Shown in pieces: positions 44,559 to 53,199 of a stretch of DNA of 64,000 nucleotides (its first letter is position 1; each line of letters starts with the position of its first letter). The stretch covers positions 202,860 through 266,859 of the forward strand of contig NZ_HE610962.1 of assembly GCF_000285515.1 (NCBI RefSeq), written 5' to 3'. Origin of the DNA: Paenibacillus senegalensis JC66. Lineage in GTDB: Bacteria > Bacillota > Bacilli > Paenibacillales > NBRC-103111. Below the pieces are notes generated by a model. That model saw nothing but the letters and a program-made list of their open reading frames with translations, was not told where the DNA came from and did not search any database. The position numbers were made by a program, and so were the translations under genes.

Positions 44559-44726
44559 ATGATCCTGCTGGAATCACTTATGGTAGCTGTTGTTATTTGC
44601 GTAGGCTGGGTATTGTTCGATCTAATCAAAACAAAAAAACTTTCCAAAGAATCGCTGGTCCAATCTACCTTTATTGGGCTGCTGGGTGCTTTGGTCTGGC
44701 TTGTTTTAGGGCTACTGCTCCCATAA
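44559..44726 (+). CDS. Conserved 55-aa two-helix membrane protein, copy 2
   Basis: Paralogue of the 29011 gene with the same length, two helices (LMVAVVICVGWVLF and FIGLLGALVWLVLGLLLP) and a basic loop (DLIKTKKLSKES). Differences are conservative (I/M, F/C, W/L, R/K, A/V), with many silent changes in the DNA, the pattern of selection on protein sequence. GGGAGGG lies eight bases before the ATG. It lies between unrelated genes, so copy number rather than operon context is shared. Function unknown. Confidence 0.83.
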   Translation: MILLESLMVAVVICVGWVLFDLIKTKKLSKESLVQSTFIGLLGALVWLVLGLLLP

Positions 44727-44776
44727 TGACCGACTAGACAGCAACGAATCTACCGAAAACACAACGGGGAGCTTTT

Positions 44777-44878
44777 CGGGAAAGCAAGAGCTTCCTTGAG
44801 CAAGCAAGAGTTTCTTTGAACAAGCAGGTGCTTCTATAGAGCAAGCAGCAGCTTCTATAGAGCAAGCGGGCTCTTCTA
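44777..44878. repeat. Five-copy 20-21-bp tandem array AGCAAGCAG..CTTCTATAG
   Basis: Units AGCAAGCAAGAGTTTCTTTG, ACAAGCAGGTGCTTCTATAG, AGCAAGCAGCAGCTTCTATA and AGCAAGCGGGCTCTTCTATT follow each other, ending exactly at the stop of the aldo/keto reductase gene. Confidence 0.85.
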
Positions 44879-45787
44879 TTAAACAATATCTAAACCGACC
44901 TTTCGATCAGGCGGAGGAAAAGCTTGATCGAGTTGAGCCAGTTGTTTTTCAGATAAACGGATCGAGGCGGCCTTGGCATTGTCCAGCACATGGTTCTGCT
45001 GCACCGCTTTTGGAATGGCGATCACATCCCCATTACGGATACTCCACGCCAAAATCAGCTGTATCGGGGAAACATCATGGGCATCTGCGATACTCTGTAC
45101 GGTCGGGTGAGTAGTCAGCTCCTGGCGGAGCAATCCGCCTTGGGCAATTGGACAGTAAGCCATGAGCGGTATCCCCTCTTTTCTCATCCAGGGCAATAAA
45201 TCGTATTCAATCCCTCTTGAGCCCAAATGATACAGCACCTGATTGGTAGCACATCGGCTCCCGCCATCACAGGCCCACAGCTCCTTCATTTCATCCGTAT
45301 CAAAATTAGAAACGCCCCAGCGTGCGATTTTCCCTTCCTTGCGCAGCTCTTCCATTCCATCTACTGTTTCCTGCAGCGGAATATTTCCCCGCCAGTGAAG
45401 CAGATACAAGTCTAAGTAGTCTGTACCCAGGCGCTGTAAGCTGTTCTCACATGCTTTTCGAAGGGACTTTCGTCCTGCGTGATGGGGATAAACTTTGCTG
45501 ACCAAAAACACCTGGTCCCGTATTCCGCGAATCGCCTCTCCGGTAACCTCTTCCGCGCCGCCCTCTCCATACATTTCCGCGGTATCTAGCAGCGTCATAC
45601 CCAGCTCCAAGCCTAATTGCAAAGCCTTCACTTCTTTCTCTTTCTCCCCCGGCCGTTCGCCCATCCGCCAGGTTCCCTGACCAATCGCTGGAACTTGGGT
45701 GCCATCGGGAAATTTAACAGTCCGCTCTTCGTTCGCTTTTCTTACCGCCTGCCGTTCACTGGAATTCATAGAATGAGATTGATTCAT
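44879..45787 (-). CDS. Aldo/keto reductase
   Basis: NADPH-dependent reductase of 302 aa with a TIM-barrel fold. The catalytic tetrad is seen: Asp and Tyr in LLDTAEMYGEG, Lys in VSKVYPHH and His in LLHWRGNIP. SIRNGDVIAIPKAVQQNHVLDN binds the cofactor phosphate. ATG 45787 follows AAGGAGGT by seven bases; an in-frame start at 45829 has no site. The gene is close to YvgN/DkgA-like general aldehyde reductases. A perfect 12-bp inverted repeat 74 bp upstream suggests specific regulation. Confidence 0.92.
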   Translation of the reverse strand: MNQSHSMNSSERQAVRKANEERTVKFPDGTQVPAIGQGTWRMGERPGEKEKEVKALQLGLELGMTLLDTAEMYGEGGAEEVTGEAIRGIRDQVFLVSKVYPHHAGRKSLRKACENSLQRLGTDYLDLYLLHWRGNIPLQETVDGMEELRKEGKIARWGVSNFDTDEMKELWACDGGSRCATNQVLYHLGSRGIEYDLLPWMRKEGIPLMAYCPIAQGGLLRQELTTHPTVQSIADAHDVSPIQLILAWSIRNGDVIAIPKAVQQNHVLDNAKAASIRLSEKQLAQLDQAFPPPDRKVGLDIV

Positions 45788-45860
45788 CGATTCTACCTCC
45801 TTGATAACTGTGGTTTCTTTTTTCAGCATTTTGCATAAATCCCAGAGAAGCCTTTAATCA

Positions 45861-45905
45861 AACAAGATATAGCTCAAAACGGTTTTAGTTTGTCTATATC
45901 TTGTT
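45861..45905 (-). promoter_or_regulatory. Perfect 12-bp inverted repeat upstream of the aldo/keto reductase
   Basis: AACAAGATATAG (45861-45872) and CTATATCTTGTT (45894-45905) flank a 21-bp spacer that itself contains AAAACGGTTTT. No T-tract follows, so an operator for a dimeric regulator is more likely than a terminator. Between 45906 and 46323 only a weak hydrophobic frame and a 12-bp array are seen. Confidence 0.65.
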
Positions 45906-46119
45906 ACCATCTGTAGATGAAATCGAATTATGCAAAATGCTCTTTTACTAAAATGACTATTCTCGTTTCAGACGCTTATCTGCAATATAACCTTAAGCCC
46001 GCACTTCCGGTTTTTTTGATATTATGGATAGTTATTAATTCTATTGTGGTTACCATAATCCTGCCGGGTCTAATCAGAAGCACCTGCTGCAAAAAGGGGC
46101 AGCTGCAAACAGCGGATAT

Positions 46120-46179
46120 AGCAATAGTCTCAGTAATAGTCCCAGTAATAGTCTCAGCAATAGATTCAGCAACAGCTCC
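46120..46179. repeat. Five-copy 12-bp tandem array AGCAATAGTCTC
   Basis: AGCAATAGTCTC, AGTAATAGTCCC, AGTAATAGTCTC, AGCAATAGATTC and AGCAACAGCTCC follow in exact phase, 145 bp upstream of the AraC gene. Confidence 0.88.
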
Positions 46180-46323
46180 AGAAGTGCTCTAGAAAAGCTG
46201 CAAACAACTAGTCTGATACTGGTCGACCAACGATGCCCTATTGCCAGTTCATATTCCGCTATCCCATAATGAGCTTAGCTTTAAGCGTGGGAAAGTCATT
46301 TTATACTATGAGGGAGGCATTCT

Positions 46324-47118
46324 ATGATTACAGTTCATTCTTCGTACGCCCATGATTTTGACCGTCATTGGAAGCTGGAAGAATCGCGAACGGAATCTAA
46401 TATTTTATTGTTTATCACTAAGGGAAGTTTGTACTACTGGGTTGATAAGGAGGAAGTTCATTTGCAAAAAGGGGAAGCCCTGTTCATTCCACAAGGCTCT
46501 CTAAGACATGGAGCTTCGGATCAGGTGTCCGACCACCAGCGGTATTCAACTCATTTCAGCTTGCATGTTCAATCCAAGGATAATCCATGGATCCGCAATT
46601 TGCAGCGTCATTGGAAAGTGACGATCTCTAACCCCGACTATGTTAAGCAGCGATACGTAACTTTAAATCAGCAGTGGCTGGCCAAGTTCCCCTATTATTC
46701 AGAGATTTGCCAAGCAATTTTGTGCGAAATCCTGTCTATTATGATGCGCGATAAAGAAAGCGCTTTAACTCCGTCCATCAAGGTTGGACATATTATGGAG
46801 CTGAAAAAATACATTTTCCATCATTACCGGGAAAAAATTCTCCTCAAGGAGCTGGCCGATCATATTGACCGTACCCCCAATTATGTAAGCACGATTTTTA
46901 AGGAGGTGACCGGCCAGACGCCCGTGGAGTACATCCAATCCGTCCGCATATCTGCGGCCAAGGAGATTCTCGTAAACCATTCCATGTCCATTGCCGAAGT
47001 AGCCGACTATCTGGGATTCTGCGATCCTTTTTATTTTCATCATGTGTTTAAAAAAGTAACGGGCTACGCCCCTTCCGCCCTGTTGAAGGACCGCAAAACG
47101 ATTAAGCGGAAGCTCTAG
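46324..47118 (+). CDS. AraC-family regulator with cupin-type sensor domain
   Basis: Cytosolic transcription factor of 264 aa. Residues 1-95 form an AraC-type beta-barrel ligand domain (GSLYYWVDKEEVHLQKGEALFIPQGSLRHG). Residues 165-260 carry two helix-turn-helix motifs (ILLKELADHIDRTPNYVSTI and SIAEVADYLGFCDPFYFHHV, ending TGYAPSAL). ATG follows GGGAGG. It is convergent with the sugar operon ending at 47167 and is its likely activator. The ligand would be a sugar, by family precedent. Confidence 0.9.
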   Translation: MITVHSSYAHDFDRHWKLEESRTESNILLFITKGSLYYWVDKEEVHLQKGEALFIPQGSLRHGASDQVSDHQRYSTHFSLHVQSKDNPWIRNLQRHWKVTISNPDYVKQRYVTLNQQWLAKFPYYSEICQAILCEILSIMMRDKESALTPSIKVGHIMELKKYIFHHYREKILLKELADHIDRTPNYVSTIFKEVTGQTPVEYIQSVRISAAKEILVNHSMSIAEVADYLGFCDPFYFHHVFKKVTGYAPSALLKDRKTIKRKL

Positions 47119-47166
47119 CGGTACTGAATTATTGAATGATTGGATTGGCCGTTCCGCTGCGCCCTC

Positions 47167-48309
47167 CTAGCTGCTTGCGGTATATTTTTCTCTAAAGCGG
47201 TTAATCGTTTGGCTCCATGCCGGATTGGTTCCGTACAGAAAAGCCAAATAAAGGGAAGCATAATCGAATAAATACAGCAGAGAGCACAGCCGCGCCAACC
47301 GGCTATCGCCAACCGAATCTATCATCGTGAGCTCTGCGTTTCTTTCAAGCAGAACTTCACTGGTTTTCTCTATTCGCCGGATCATCCTGGCCGAATCTTC
47401 CTTATCGCGGATTAAGGTAAAGTGAAAGGAGCGAATCGTATCCTCATCGGCATCCCAGCCATAAGCATCCTCGTGGTGCAGGGCAGACATGGCGCTGCTG
47501 ATGGCCATCCGCTTGCTGTTTTCCGCCAGCTGTGAGCGAAAACGTATGGCGGCGGATGCCGTGAACGGATCGGTTCCGTAGATAACCGGGACCCGCCCGT
47601 GAAGATCTATCGCAAGCTGCTTGGCCGGGTTAGACTCGGTCAGACTGTCTTCACTATACCGGGCCTTCAGTGTGCCGAACAGGTCTATCGTTTCCGCGAT
47701 TCCTGGCCCGGGATCTCGGATCAAACCAAGACGGTGCAAAATAACAAGCACAGGGATAAGCACATGGCTGACAGAAACAATGCGGGGAATTTTACCGCCT
47801 GGTATGGTGAAGCAGAGCTGGCCGTTCTTGGCGGCCGTTTCCCGGAAAGCTTCTCCGGCCGTCAATACCATGATCTGGGCACCCTTGCTCTGGGCAGAGG
47901 CGTACGCGCTGACAATTTCTTCGGATTGGCCGGAATAATTAGCTATAATGACCAAAGTATGCTCATTTACGAAAGCAGGCATTTCATGGCTTTGATGCAT
48001 AATTACAGGCAGCTTTAATTCATCGGCCAAAAGAGAGCGTGCAAGCTGCAAGCTGCTCACCGGCCCGCCTCCTACGCTGCAAAATACGATTTGCCTCAGC
48101 CTGTCCCCGAGCGCTGGAACATCAAGCTTCCGCGCCTCGGCATAGCCTTCGGCACACAATCGATCATAATCAAACGTTTGGCGCAGCATCTGCTTGCTAT
48201 CCAATTCAACCAATTCAGCCTTATTATCCAAAATTGCCGGGGATTCAAGCTTGGCATTCCCCTGCTTGTCTGGCTGTGCAGCCTTATTAATAGTCTGTTT
48301 GTCCGCCAT
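47167..48309 (-). CDS. SIS-domain sugar isomerase, bifunctional phosphoglucose/phosphomannose isomerase-like
   Basis: A 380-aa protein with two SIS domains. IVFCSVGGGPVSSLQLARSL and IANYSGQSEEIVSAYASA correspond to the sugar-phosphate binding loops, and VIYGTDPFTASAAIRFRSQLAEN and SVGDSRLARLCSLLYLFDYASLYLAFLYGTNP match the archaeal/bacterial PGI/PMI C-terminal domain. The usual HNE catalytic segment appears as HHED, so specificity may differ. Its ATG overlaps the stop of the preceding reductase gene (TAATG). Last gene of the GHL6 operon. Confidence 0.8.
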   Translation of the reverse strand: MADKQTINKAAQPDKQGNAKLESPAILDNKAELVELDSKQMLRQTFDYDRLCAEGYAEARKLDVPALGDRLRQIVFCSVGGGPVSSLQLARSLLADELKLPVIMHQSHEMPAFVNEHTLVIIANYSGQSEEIVSAYASAQSKGAQIMVLTAGEAFRETAAKNGQLCFTIPGGKIPRIVSVSHVLIPVLVILHRLGLIRDPGPGIAETIDLFGTLKARYSEDSLTESNPAKQLAIDLHGRVPVIYGTDPFTASAAIRFRSQLAENSKRMAISSAMSALHHEDAYGWDADEDTIRSFHFTLIRDKEDSARMIRRIEKTSEVLLERNAELTMIDSVGDSRLARLCSLLYLFDYASLYLAFLYGTNPAWSQTINRFREKYTASS

Positions 48310-49184
48310 TATTTCGCCGCCTTTCCCACCGGAAACAAACGGTGCAGTGAACTGTGATCTTCCTCAGAGAAGCCCTGCTTCGATAGATCATGGAATAATT
48401 CAAGAACACGATCGGAAAACTCAAGCTTGGCGCCTGTTTCCTCCGCCATAGTCACTACATTGCGCAAATCTTTGGCATGCAGCTTGACGCGGAATCCCGG
48501 TGTGTACTGCTCGTCACGAATGTTATTGATCTTCGTATCCATGACCCGGCTTCCCGCCAGCCCGCCTTTGATTGCCTCATAGGCGGAAGCCGGATCGATT
48601 CCAGCCTTCTTGCCAAAAGCAAACGCTTCGGCCACTGCCGCCAGATTGATTGCTACGATCATTTGATTCATTAGCTTAACTGTGTTGCCCGCTCCAATCT
48701 CTCCTACGCGGTGAACCGACTTGCCCATTGTTTTCAGCAGGGGAAGGCAGCGTTCAAATACTTCCTCTTCCCCGCCAACCATTATGGCAAGTGTCGCTTC
48801 AATAGCTCCTATCTCTCCTCCACTGACCGGCGCGTCCAGCATATGCACGCCTTTTGCCTTAAGCTTCTGAGCGATCTGCTGCGCTGCCAAGGGGTGGATG
48901 GAGCTCATGTCGATGAGCGTTGTGCCTGGAGAGAGGCCATGAATTAGCCCTCTCTCTCCCAGCACAACCTCTTTGACATCCGGGGAATCCGGCAGCATCG
49001 TGATGATGATATCGCATGCTTCAGCCACATGCGCCGGGTCCCTGCCCACAGCGGCGCCAAGCTTCGCCAGCTCCTCCACCGATGGGCGGCTTCGATTGTA
49101 TACAGTCAGGGAATTGCCTGCCTTAAGGATATGGGCAGCCATCGGCTTGCCCATGATGCCCAGACCGATAAAGCCAACCTTCAT
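48309..49184 (-). CDS. GarR-like NAD(P)-dependent beta-hydroxyacid dehydrogenase
   Basis: A 291-aa oxidoreductase of the 3-hydroxyisobutyrate/tartronate-semialdehyde reductase family. Signature GFIGLGIMGKPMAAHI at the N-terminus, DAPVSGGEIGA, the catalytic Lys in GNTVKLMNQM, and KDLRNVVTMAEETG are present. ATG follows AAAAGGAGGCG. It lies between the glycosidase and the isomerase, overlapping the latter by one base. Tartronate semialdehyde or a similar product of acid-sugar breakdown is a plausible substrate. Confidence 0.88.
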   Translation of the reverse strand: MKVGFIGLGIMGKPMAAHILKAGNSLTVYNRSRPSVEELAKLGAAVGRDPAHVAEACDIIITMLPDSPDVKEVVLGERGLIHGLSPGTTLIDMSSIHPLAAQQIAQKLKAKGVHMLDAPVSGGEIGAIEATLAIMVGGEEEVFERCLPLLKTMGKSVHRVGEIGAGNTVKLMNQMIVAINLAAVAEAFAFGKKAGIDPASAYEAIKGGLAGSRVMDTKINNIRDEQYTPGFRVKLHAKDLRNVVTMAEETGAKLEFSDRVLELFHDLSKQGFSEEDHSSLHRLFPVGKAAK

Positions 49185-49209
49185 CGCTTACGCCTCCTTT
49201 TCGTTGGTT

Positions 49210-51231
49210 TCATGATTGCTCATTCGTCTTAATCACCACTGCCGCATAATCGTGAAGTTCGTCGATGAAAATGACCGCATCTTTGCCGTCGGAAGTACAG
49301 CCCACCTCTTGATCCTCCACCAAATTATGGGCCGACCGGCAGCCGGAGAGACCAGGGAGCGATACTTCAATGCCCCGGACAGGAAGAGGATCATGATAGG
49401 TCACTCCGTTAAATCCGGATAAATTGAGCAGCTGCAGCATGTATTCCCCATCGTTCAGTCGGTTGAAGAAGATTTCTACGCTCGCCGGAGCGTTAGTGGA
49501 CAACCTATGACTGCCTCCGGAAATGGCGTCCAGTATATCCAGAACGACATTTTTATGATCCTCATATCCGTACTTGTAATAATGCTCTCCAACCGCCCAA
49601 GGGAAATAGGCCGCCTGCCCAGCGCCTGCCCTTTGCCGGATCCAGGCTCCCGGAAACTCCGACCGGCTGTGCCCGGCTGCGCGTTCAGGCGGACCGAAGG
49701 TAGCCTGCCTAATATAAGTCATAGGGGAAGCTGCCCCCTCTTCAAGTTCCACGCAAACAAATCCACCGTCTACAATGATCCAGTCTCTATCGGGGAAACG
49801 CTTAAACACGGATTTATCGGTAGTTTCCAAATAAGCGGAAACAGCCCGTGTTGCTTCTTTTACCTCCACTACTGAAGCTCCATATACGTCACTCGCCCAA
49901 GCCCGCTGTGTCTCATGCCCGGCAAATGAGGTTCCGGTGGCAATCAGATGCACGCCCCGCTCATTAAGAATTTTCAGCGTCTGCAGTACGTTTGTCTCCG
50001 GCTCCGCCATGTCCGGTACGATTACGATCTTATAGCGGCAATCCGGGCCAAGCCGCCCGGCCACCTGACTCTGAACGACTACATCGAAAGGGAGGTGGGC
50101 TTCCTTCAGCATTTTGAACAGGCCCAAGTATTCTGCTGAATCACGGACAAAGAGCGATTCCGGTTTGATTAGGGCAATCTCCGCCACAGACTGCAGCTGG
50201 CCGAATCGCTCCTCATGCTCTTGATGAAAACGGAAGATTGCCGCTGTATCTTTGAAATTCTCTTTATCGGGATATCCGTCAAAGACACCAATGATGCAAA
50301 AGTCCAACCCCGATCCGCTCGCCAAGCTTTCATACAGACGAATTTTGACTTCATTGCTGGATACACCGGTAAACCGGTACAACAAATCGATTGCATTAAT
50401 GCAGCAGTTGCTTACCAGCTTGTCATCCCACGAATCCTCGACCGACTTGACGTTTTCCGATGCCGAATACTGCCACACCGGATGCGGCCGGTGGATCGCC
50501 GTGTTCGATTCTTTGCGGATAATGTCCACCTTATGGGGATGGTAGGTCGAGATCGCAATGTCTCTGTTTTTGCTCTGAACCAATTCATGAATCCGGTCCA
50601 GCATCTCCCGGGTTGTCACTTGTTGAAATTGCTTATACGCCCGGTAAACGGAATCGTCAGAATCTTCGGTTAGGGGCAGCTCCATCCCGAACATCTCTTG
50701 AAATCGCGCCTTGCAGTTGGAGCAGAAGCAAATGCCGTAATGCTTGCCGCTGTAGTCCCAATTTTGATAACCGAACATGTTGAAAAAGATACCGTCCACA
50801 TCATAACGGGTCAGCACTTCGTTGATGATCTTAAGCGAATACGATCTCTGATATTCCCCATTCAGACAAGTATGCATGATCCCATGATAATTAACAGGCT
50901 GCCCCTCCCGGTTATGGTAAAACCATTCCGGCTTCTTCGCATACAAGCTTTCATGGGCTTTGCTGAAATCGAAGCGGGCAATGAATTTCATGTCATTGGC
51001 ATGAGCCTGGGTGATGGCCTCCTGCAGCAAATCCTTCGTCTGGGCGGGTGCACGGTAGTGGTACTCAAGCTCCGTAGGGTAAAAGGCGATAATCCCTCCG
51101 GCATTCATCATCAGCACATTCGCCGAAAAAGCTTTCAAATCTTCCATTAACCGTCCCACATCAAGATTGGCATCGATTTCTCTCAAGTTGTTCTGAATAA
51201 GCCTTAAGCGGTTGTTCTCCCACCACGGCAT
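49210..51231 (-). CDS. Putative glycoside hydrolase of the GHL6 type with beta-galactosidase trimerisation-like domain
   Basis: A cytosolic 673-aa protein without a signal peptide. The N-terminal TIM barrel has LKAFSANVLMMNAGGIIAFY, LEYHYRAP and IARFDFSKAHE, then YDVDGIFFNMFGYQNWDYSG and the Cys motif CFCSNCKARFQEMFG, as in the hypothetical glycosyl hydrolase 6 family. Residues 330-450 resemble a beta-galactosidase trimerisation (glutamine-amidotransferase-like) domain. ATG follows AAGGAGGG. Set in an ABC sugar operon, it would act on an imported oligosaccharide. No member has a secure substrate known to me. Confidence 0.75.
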   Translation of the reverse strand: MPWWENNRLRLIQNNLREIDANLDVGRLMEDLKAFSANVLMMNAGGIIAFYPTELEYHYRAPAQTKDLLQEAITQAHANDMKFIARFDFSKAHESLYAKKPEWFYHNREGQPVNYHGIMHTCLNGEYQRSYSLKIINEVLTRYDVDGIFFNMFGYQNWDYSGKHYGICFCSNCKARFQEMFGMELPLTEDSDDSVYRAYKQFQQVTTREMLDRIHELVQSKNRDIAISTYHPHKVDIIRKESNTAIHRPHPVWQYSASENVKSVEDSWDDKLVSNCCINAIDLLYRFTGVSSNEVKIRLYESLASGSGLDFCIIGVFDGYPDKENFKDTAAIFRFHQEHEERFGQLQSVAEIALIKPESLFVRDSAEYLGLFKMLKEAHLPFDVVVQSQVAGRLGPDCRYKIVIVPDMAEPETNVLQTLKILNERGVHLIATGTSFAGHETQRAWASDVYGASVVEVKEATRAVSAYLETTDKSVFKRFPDRDWIIVDGGFVCVELEEGAASPMTYIRQATFGPPERAAGHSRSEFPGAWIRQRAGAGQAAYFPWAVGEHYYKYGYEDHKNVVLDILDAISGGSHRLSTNAPASVEIFFNRLNDGEYMLQLLNLSGFNGVTYHDPLPVRGIEVSLPGLSGCRSAHNLVEDQEVGCTSDGKDAVIFIDELHDYAAVVIKTNEQS

Positions 51232-51315
51232 TGCATTCCCTCCTTAAGCTCTTAAGCTATAGCTGTGCTTTTCTTTTCCTTTCAACAATCATAGCTTCCG
51301 GTTCTCCCGATAAAA

Positions 51316-52281
51316 TCAGTAGCCTTTGCCAAACTGTCTTACATTGACCATTTCAGACATTCGGCCTGCCACAAAGTGTCCCAAGTTCTCCATAAACACC
51401 GAGCTGAACCTTGCTCCGAAGCCATCCCCGGCACCCGCATAATGCGGCGTAATAATGATATTATCGAGCTTCCAAAAAGGGCTCTCCTCCGGCAAATAAC
51501 CGTGTTTAAACTCCTCCACAAACACGTCCAGGGCCGCTCCCGCTATTTTCCGGTTTTGCAGGGAGTCCAGCAGCACTTCCTCGTTAATCAGCGCCCCGCG
51601 GGAAATGTTGATCAAATAGGAATCCGGCTTCATCACGGCAAATTGCTCTTTGTCGATCAAATTCGCCGTTTGCTCGGTAAGCGGAAGCGTGAGAATGTTA
51701 AAATCGCTCTGAGCAAGAACTTCATTAATTTGCTCCGGCGTATAAATGGCGTCAAACTCGGGAAGCTCCCGCCCATCCGTATTGATTCCGATCGTCTTCA
51801 TGCCGAAGGCACGGGCTCTTACCGCTGTTTCCGTACCGACATCGCCAGTCCCGATAATTCCCGCCGTTTTGCCGCTTAAATTACGGACAGGGCCGGCTTT
51901 TTTCCAGGCATGGTCGAACTGATTTTTCATCACGACTGCGCTTTGACGCACCAGCATCAGCATTTTGCATAGAATATCCTCCGAAATAGGAACCCCCATT
52001 GCCCCCCGGGCATTGATGACGATGACCCCCCGCTCCTTCAAATAATCCATCGGCAGCCGTTCAATCCCGATATGGGCCACCTGAACCCAGCGGACCTTGT
52101 CGCATTGTTCAAGAAAATCCTGCTGCAGCGTCCGGTGATTGGCAATGATAATGTCGGCATCGGCATATTCCTTGCTGTCAACAAGCTCCTGCTCCGAGCC
52201 GTATTGCTTGACCTCCAGGCCAAGCGTGTTCATTTCCTCCAATTGTTCAGGTGCGAAGCGGTATGTGGATACGAGTTTCAT
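51316..52281 (-). CDS. D-2-hydroxyacid dehydrogenase in the GHL6 sugar operon
   Basis: NAD(P)-dependent dehydrogenase of 321 aa. Cofactor loop GIIGTGDVGTETAVRA, catalytic Arg in NISRGALINEE, Glu in DVFVEEFK and His in ITPHYAGAG form the family set. ATG 52281 follows AGAGGAGG; reading continues upstream to 52338 without a site. It lies between the permease and the glycosidase, all in one direction. It is not close to the dehydrogenase at 13058 beyond the shared family, and may oxidise or reduce an acid sugar. Confidence 0.87.
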   Translation of the reverse strand: MKLVSTYRFAPEQLEEMNTLGLEVKQYGSEQELVDSKEYADADIIIANHRTLQQDFLEQCDKVRWVQVAHIGIERLPMDYLKERGVIVINARGAMGVPISEDILCKMLMLVRQSAVVMKNQFDHAWKKAGPVRNLSGKTAGIIGTGDVGTETAVRARAFGMKTIGINTDGRELPEFDAIYTPEQINEVLAQSDFNILTLPLTEQTANLIDKEQFAVMKPDSYLINISRGALINEEVLLDSLQNRKIAGAALDVFVEEFKHGYLPEESPFWKLDNIIITPHYAGAGDGFGARFSSVFMENLGHFVAGRMSEMVNVRQFGKGY

Positions 52282-52338
52282 TGGGAAAAATCCTCCTCTG
52301 TAATTACGAAATGGCTTTAATAATTGAGTTAAGCGCAA

Positions 52339-53184
52339 TCAGCCCTTCAAGCCGGAAGTAGCGATCCCGTCAATAATGAGCCGTTGAAAAAAGACGAAGA
52401 ACAACAGAACCGGAAGCAGCGACACCATCGACATCGCGAACATCGCGCCCCAATTGGATGTGCCTTCACTGTCCAGGAACATCCGCAGGCCGAGCGATAC
52501 GGTGAACAACCGCGGGCTGCTTATATAAATCAATTGACTGAAGAAATCATTCCATGTCCATATAAATGTAAAAATGGTAGTGGTCACAACGGCCGGGGTC
52601 AGCAAAGGCAAAATAATTTTGGTGTAAATCTGTACCGGATTACACCCATCAACAATAGCGGCCTGATCCAGCTCCTGCGGCAAAGTGCGGATGAATTGGA
52701 CCATCAGGAAAATAAAGAATGCATCACTTGCTAGAAACTTAGGAACTGTTAAGGGCAAATACGTATTCACCCAGCCAAGCTGATGAAAAATCATATATTG
52801 CGGAATGAGCACAACATGATACGGCAGCATAATGGTGACGAGCATTGCCGCGAACAGCGTCTTTTTCAAGGTGAAATCAATACGGCTGAAGGCGTAGGCG
52901 GCCATGGAACAGGTCAGCACATTGCCGATAATGGCAAGCCCGACGATGAAGAAGGTGTTTAAGTAGAAGGTGGTGAAGGTTACCCCGGCCACACCTCTCC
53001 AGCCGTATTTGTAATTTTCCAGCGTGAAGCCCGTTGGCCATATTCCCATTTCCCTAAAGATTAGCGATTCCGGCTTGAACGAGCTGCTCAGCATCCATAA
53101 GAGAGGATAGACCAGAATCAAGGCGGTCACGGTTACCACAACATAAGTAATTCCTTTAGATAACGGCAGCCTGCGGCTCATCAT
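52339..53184 (-). CDS. Sugar ABC transporter permease (MalG type)
   Basis: Six-helix permease of 281 aa. EAA loop QAAIVDGCNPVQIYTKIILPLLTP; C-terminus FQRLIIDGIATSGLKG is typical of MalG-like subunits. ATG 53184 (MMSRRLP) follows GGGGGG; a TTG two codons earlier is less likely. It pairs with the next gene upstream. There is no ATPase gene in the operon. Confidence 0.92.
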   Translation of the reverse strand: MMSRRLPLSKGITYVVVTVTALILVYPLLWMLSSSFKPESLIFREMGIWPTGFTLENYKYGWRGVAGVTFTTFYLNTFFIVGLAIIGNVLTCSMAAYAFSRIDFTLKKTLFAAMLVTIMLPYHVVLIPQYMIFHQLGWVNTYLPLTVPKFLASDAFFIFLMVQFIRTLPQELDQAAIVDGCNPVQIYTKIILPLLTPAVVTTTIFTFIWTWNDFFSQLIYISSPRLFTVSLGLRMFLDSEGTSNWGAMFAMSMVSLLPVLLFFVFFQRLIIDGIATSGLKG

Positions 53185-53199
53185 GGACAATCCCCCCCT

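Noticed and set aside
45917-46192. Plus-strand frame of 91 codons with a hydrophobic stretch
   Set aside because: No ribosome site, and its second half is the 12-bp tandem array. A decayed membrane protein cannot be excluded.
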